26,578 bases of DNA from an uncultured Collinsella sp. (lineage in GTDB: Bacteria; Actinomycetota; Coriobacteriia; Coriobacteriales; Coriobacteriaceae), in assembly GCA_900756945.1 (NCBI GenBank), contig CAAELZ010000018.1, positions 1 to 26,578 on the forward strand, given 5' to 3'. Made by a program: the position numbers and the translations under genes. The stretch's first letter is position 1; each line of letters opens with the position of its first letter. Below the pieces are notes generated by a model. That model saw nothing but the letters and a program-made list of their open reading frames with translations, had not been told where the DNA came from and made no database searches. Shown one piece after another: positions 24,433-26,578 of the stretch.

Positions 24433-24507
24433 GGCTCGACCCGCATCCTCGACATGCTCGTGGGAGAGCAGCTGCCGAGGATCTGCTAGCGGGCGAGCGC
24501 TGGCTGG
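24433..24507 (+). repeat. 75-bp direct repeat, copy 2 (orphan hypE 3' end)
   Basis: Beginning one base after the licR stop codon pair, this is a near-copy of 17346-17420. It still reads STRILDMLVGEQLPRIC-stop in frame, but has no hypE upstream, so it is a displaced hypE 3' end. It bounds the PTS block on the right and lies about 105 bp upstream of the HAD gene. Confidence 0.9.
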
Positions 24508-24612
24508 TGCGACGTGGCTCACTATCCCTGAAGATGTTTTGATTCCAAACGTGCCCGACGCGCAAGCCCAGTATTATGGGGTGCGTTTTGGAACCCAATG
24601 ACGGGAGCTTTC

Positions 24613-25280
24613 ATGGCAGCAGCTTTTTCCCATGTGATCTTTGACCTGGACGGCACCATTCTCAACACGCTCGAGGACCTGGCGGCCGCCGGCAACCACA
24701 CCTGCGAGATGCACGGCTGGCCCCCGTTTGCCGTGGACGAGTACCGCTACAAAGTGGGAAACGGCATGCTTAAGCTGGTCGAGCGCTTTATGCCCGCCGA
24801 GTACGCAGGGACAGCCGTATGTTTGAGCAGACGCTTGCCGAGTTTAGGGCTTACTACGGCGAGCACAAGGAGGACCACACCGCTCCCTACGCCGGCACGA
24901 TTGAGATGCTCGACCGTCTGCGCGCAGCGGGCGTTCAGCTTGCCGTGCTCACCAACAAGGATCATATTTCGGCAGCCCCGCTTATCGAGAAATACTTTGG
25001 CCGCGATCGCTTTGCGTTGGTACAGGGCCGCGTGGACGCATTTCCGCCCAAGCCCGAGGCACCCGTCACGTTGCATGTGATGAAAGAGCTGGGCGCCGAT
25101 CCGGCAACCACGCTCTATGTGGGCGATTCGAATGTCGATGTTCTGACCGGCCACAACGCCGGCCTTAAGAGCGCGGGCGTCAGCTGGGGCTTCCGCGGCC
25201 GCGCAGAGCTTGAGGCCGCCGGCGCCGACTACGTGGTAGATACGCAGGACGAACTCGCTGAGCTAATCTTGGGCGAGTAG
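24613..25280 (+). pseudogene. HAD-family phosphatase (phosphoglycolate phosphatase-like), frameshifted
   Basis: The first part (ATG 24613, GGGAG upstream) encodes the HAD motif I HVIFDLDGTILNTLEDL and the cap start up to MPAEYAG. The rest (motif II LAVLTNKDH, Lys in FPPKPEAPV, motif IV LYVGDSNVDVLTGHNAG, and the end DELAELILGE) is in the -1 frame from about 24810. Adding one G to the GGG at 24808-24810 restores a continuous 222-aa protein reading EYAGDSRMFEQTLAEF, a normal length. It is thus a single-base deletion, either a real inactivation or a sequencing error; no -1 slippery heptamer was seen. The protein would be a Mg-dependent phosphatase of small phosphate esters. Confidence 0.85.
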
Positions 25281-25319
25281 CGAAACTGGCGCGCTGCTCG
25301 GTCGCGGCGATGCTGCCGC

Positions 25320-25493
25320 GCGGAAAATACGTCCCGTTTTGATGCCTCGAACTGGGACGCATTTTCCGGTTGAGCCCCATCGGGGAAACGGCATCCCGTT
25401 TTGGAGCACTATTCCGGGTTGCACTTTCCGCAACCCACCCCATTCGGAAACCGCGACCCATTATTCGGCCAAAAACCGGGACGCATTTTCCCG
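25320..25493 (+). repeat. Tripartite palindromic repeat, copy B
   Basis: Three imperfect palindromes at 25320-25369, 25381-25431 and 25445-25493 correspond one-to-one with those of copy A at 3255-3427. Unit 1 is the cleanest: CGGAAAATACGTCCC pairs with GGGACGCATTTTCCG with one mismatch over 15 bp around a 20-nt centre. Spacers (TTGAGCCCCAT, about 13 nt) resemble those of copy A (TCGAGCCCTCA). It follows the HAD gene by 40 bp. Confidence 0.8.
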
Positions 25494-25516
25494 ACCACTC
25501 GATGCAACACCGGCAC

Positions 25517-25566
25517 AAGGAGTGTCCCCAACTGCCGGCAGAAAAGGAACGTCCCCAAGTGCCGCA
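25517..25566 (+). repeat. Pair of tandem ~23-bp repeats
   Basis: AAGGAGTGTCCCCAACTGCC (continuing GGCA, 25517-25540) is followed after 3 nt by AAGGAACGTCCCCAAGTGCC (continuing GCA, 25544-25566). The shared core is AAGGA-N2-GTCCCCAA-N-TGCCG. It lies immediately downstream of repeat copy B and codes for nothing recognisable. Confidence 0.6.
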
Positions 25567-25631
25567 CCATGGCAACGCCGCAGGTAGAGGACGGACAGCG
25601 AGCGGTCACCAGAGCGAACAAATTGGCATGA

Positions 25632-25672
25632 AAAGAGGGCGGCATTGACCTTCTGGTCATGCCGCCCTCTTT
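25632..25672. terminator. Bidirectional terminator between HAD gene and lipoprotein gene
   Basis: An 18-bp stem with one bulged T (AAAGAGGGCGGCA plus TGACC, 25632-25650, with GGTCA plus TGCCGCCCTCTTT, 25655-25672) closes a 4-nt loop. A/T runs lie at both feet, so it can end both convergent transcripts. Confidence 0.8.
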
Positions 25673-25714
25673 GAATGACAAGTTGTCGCTCTGGTGCCCG
25701 CGCAGCGTCGAGCA

Positions 25715-25742
25715 GTTGCGGCGTTTGGTAAAACGCCGCAAC
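25715..25742 (-). terminator. Perfect hairpin just after the lipoprotein stop
   Basis: A perfect 12-bp stem (GTTGCGGCGTTT with AAACGCCGCAAC) closes a 4-nt loop, 3 nt after the stop codon. No T-tract follows, so it probably protects the mRNA 3' end or assists the terminator at 25632-25672. Confidence 0.55.
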
Positions 25743-25745
25743 AAA

Positions 25746-26303
25746 CTAGCTCAGCATTGCATCCATCATCTCGGAGTTGACGGAGTCGTCGGCAGACCAC
25801 TCGCCGTCGTCGTTGCAGGTGTACTTGAAGATAACCGTGGTCTTCCTGGGCTCGGTGGCCTTGGTCACATCGACCATAACCTGACCGGCCATCTTGTACA
25901 GCTCGTCATCGGAAGGAACCGTGTCAAGCGCAGCGACCTTCTCCTGATACTGGGTGGAGAAGTCCTCGACGATCTTGTTCATAGACTTGCATGTGATAGA
26001 AACCTCGGCGGTCGCGACACCCTTGTCCTCGTCGACCGTCACGTCGCCGATCTTGTAGTCAAAGCCCTCGAGATAGGTCTTGGCATACTCCTTGGGATCG
26101 ATACCCAGCTGCTCGAACTCGTCGCCCGAAGCCTCCTCCAGACCAGAGAGGAAGTCGTCGCCACCGTTTTTGACCTCGTCAAACTGCGTCGTAAGATCCT
26201 CGGTGATGAGCTCCTCAACCGAAGGACCTCCACAGCCGGAAAGCACAACCACGCACGCGACCAGAACAGCCATCAGGGGCGCAAGCAGCAGCTTCTTCTT
26301 CAT
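25746..26303 (-). CDS. Secreted lipoprotein of unknown function
   Basis: The 185-aa precursor has a type II signal peptide: MKKK, a hydrophobic stretch LLLAPLMAVLVACVVV, and lipobox LSGC with Cys24 as the lipidated residue. The mature part is acidic and mostly helical at first (SVEELITEDLTTQFDEVKNG), then beta-rich (FDYKIGDVTVDEDKGVATAE, TVIFKYTCNDDGEWSADD), reminiscent of small DUF4878/DUF5105-like lipoproteins with an NTF2-type fold; this family link is tentative. ATG 26301-26303 follows GGGAGGAA; upstream in-frame ATGs have no ribosome site. It is monocistronic with its own promoter and terminator, and would be anchored outside the cell membrane. Confidence 0.88.
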   Translation of the reverse strand: MKKKLLLAPLMAVLVACVVVLSGCGGPSVEELITEDLTTQFDEVKNGGDDFLSGLEEASGDEFEQLGIDPKEYAKTYLEGFDYKIGDVTVDEDKGVATAEVSITCKSMNKIVEDFSTQYQEKVAALDTVPSDDELYKMAGQVMVDVTKATEPRKTTVIFKYTCNDDGEWSADDSVNSEMMDAMLS

Positions 26304-26366
26304 GACATTCCTCCCAACAAGCGGCACCGCGTTTCCCAACACGGTGCACGTCGTAACAATAAGGCC

Positions 26367-26396
26367 ATAATAGCCGCTAACGAACACCCCCGACAA
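26367..26396 (-). promoter_or_regulatory. Predicted promoter of the lipoprotein gene
   Basis: On the minus strand TTGTCG (26391-26396) and TATTAT (26367-26372) are 18 nt apart. Transcription would begin near 26360, leaving a leader of about 57 nt with a small GCACCG/CGGTGC hairpin (26324-26347). Confidence 0.55.
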
Positions 26397-26485
26397 AGCA
26401 AAAGCGCAGTCGGCTCGATTTAACGTCCGAACGGTTTACCGGTCCGCCCAACGCGCAATAAAACGTTCCGCCGCATTGTAATCAG

Positions 26486-26578
26486 AACCACCCTTAAAAA
26501 GGGTGGTTTGCTCTTAGGGTATAACCCACGGGCCCCGGGCTCGCGTCTAAAGGCGCGGGCCCGGACTTCGTCCAGGCC
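26486..26578. other. Densely structured right edge, identity unknown
   Basis: A 10-bp hairpin AACCACCCTT-AAA-AAGGGTGGTT (26486-26508) is followed by GGGTATAACCC (26517-26527), an 11-bp hairpin CCGGGCTCGCG/CGCGGGCCCGG (26535-26564, one G-U pair) and GGAC-TTC-GTCC (26563-26573). No T-tract and no recognised RNA family. One minus-strand frame stays open from the edge to a TAA near 26420 without a recognisable protein. It could be the end of a mobile element, an ncRNA, or a repeat cut by the window. Confidence 0.4.

Noticed and set aside
24540..24600. Inverted repeat TTCCAAA...TTTGGAA around a TATTAT before the HAD gene as an operator
   Set aside because: Short, with an indel between arms and no -35 hexamer at a suitable distance.
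26420..26578. Minus-strand open frame running in from the right edge
   Set aside because: About 52 codons, crosses several hairpins, no recognisable sequence; open frames of this length are common at this GC content.

Overview
The window reads as a chromosomal segment of a high-GC anaerobic actinobacterium of the class Coriobacteriia. A Collinsella-like gut species fits best. This placement is inferred from gene content (no quinolinate-independent NAD route visible, PTS sugar uptake, [NiFe]-hydrogenase maturation, 2[4Fe-4S] ferredoxin) and from protein style; no 16S gene or database search supports it.

Layout. 1-2993 (minus): dnaK-grpE-dnaJ heat-shock operon, with dnaJ cut by the left edge. 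2994-3650: a long gene-poor stretch with the dnaK leader, a 173-bp tripartite palindromic repeat and a weak terminator, then a plus-strand ferredoxin gene with its own promoter. 3837-4074: a 22-bp-stem terminator and a separate 98-bp nested palindrome. 4075-7941 (minus): the NAD de novo operon nadA-nadB-nadC-niaR, whose promoter lies inside a perfect 21-bp inverted repeat, the likely NiaR operator. 8235-10234 (plus): a LytTR response regulator overlapping a GHKL (AgrC-like) sensor kinase. 10299-10874 (minus): a protein distantly like a uracil-DNA glycosylase without active-site motifs. 11011-11331: thioredoxin. 11553-17402 (plus): an 82-aa helical protein, a NikR regulator with a His/Cys-rich N-terminus, and hypF-hypC-hypD-hypE. 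17638-22158 (minus): a cellobiose-type PTS operon (IIB-IIC-IIA, GH1 6-phospho-beta-glucosidase, HPr, small membrane protein), divergent from a LicR-type PRD activator (22461-24431). 24613-25280: a HAD phosphatase with a single-base frameshift. 25281-25745: a second copy of the tripartite repeat and terminators. 25746-26303 (minus): a lipoprotein. The right edge (26486-26578) is a dense run of hairpins of unknown identity.

The most unusual observations are these. (1) The last 57 bp of hypE plus 18 bp of downstream sequence recur as a 75-bp direct repeat immediately after licR, so the PTS block is bracketed by two hypE 3' ends that differ only by transitions, all synonymous in the coding part. 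This resembles integration at the 3' end of a gene. (2) A repeat made of three consecutive ~50-nt imperfect palindromes occurs twice (3255-3427 and 25320-25493) in the same order and orientation. (3) There is a 98-bp nested palindrome with 15-bp perfect ends at 3967-4064. (4) Three evenly spaced palindromes lie upstream of the PTS promoter.

Functional logic. The nad genes and their repressor form a niacin-controlled autoregulated unit. NikR next to hyp genes suggests nickel-linked control of hydrogenase maturation, although no hydrogenase structural genes and no hypA/hypB are in the window. LicR would sense phosphorylation by HPr/EII and switch on the divergent beta-glucoside PTS, whose product is hydrolysed by the GH1 enzyme. 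No rRNA, tRNA, CRISPR array, transposase or integrase was found.
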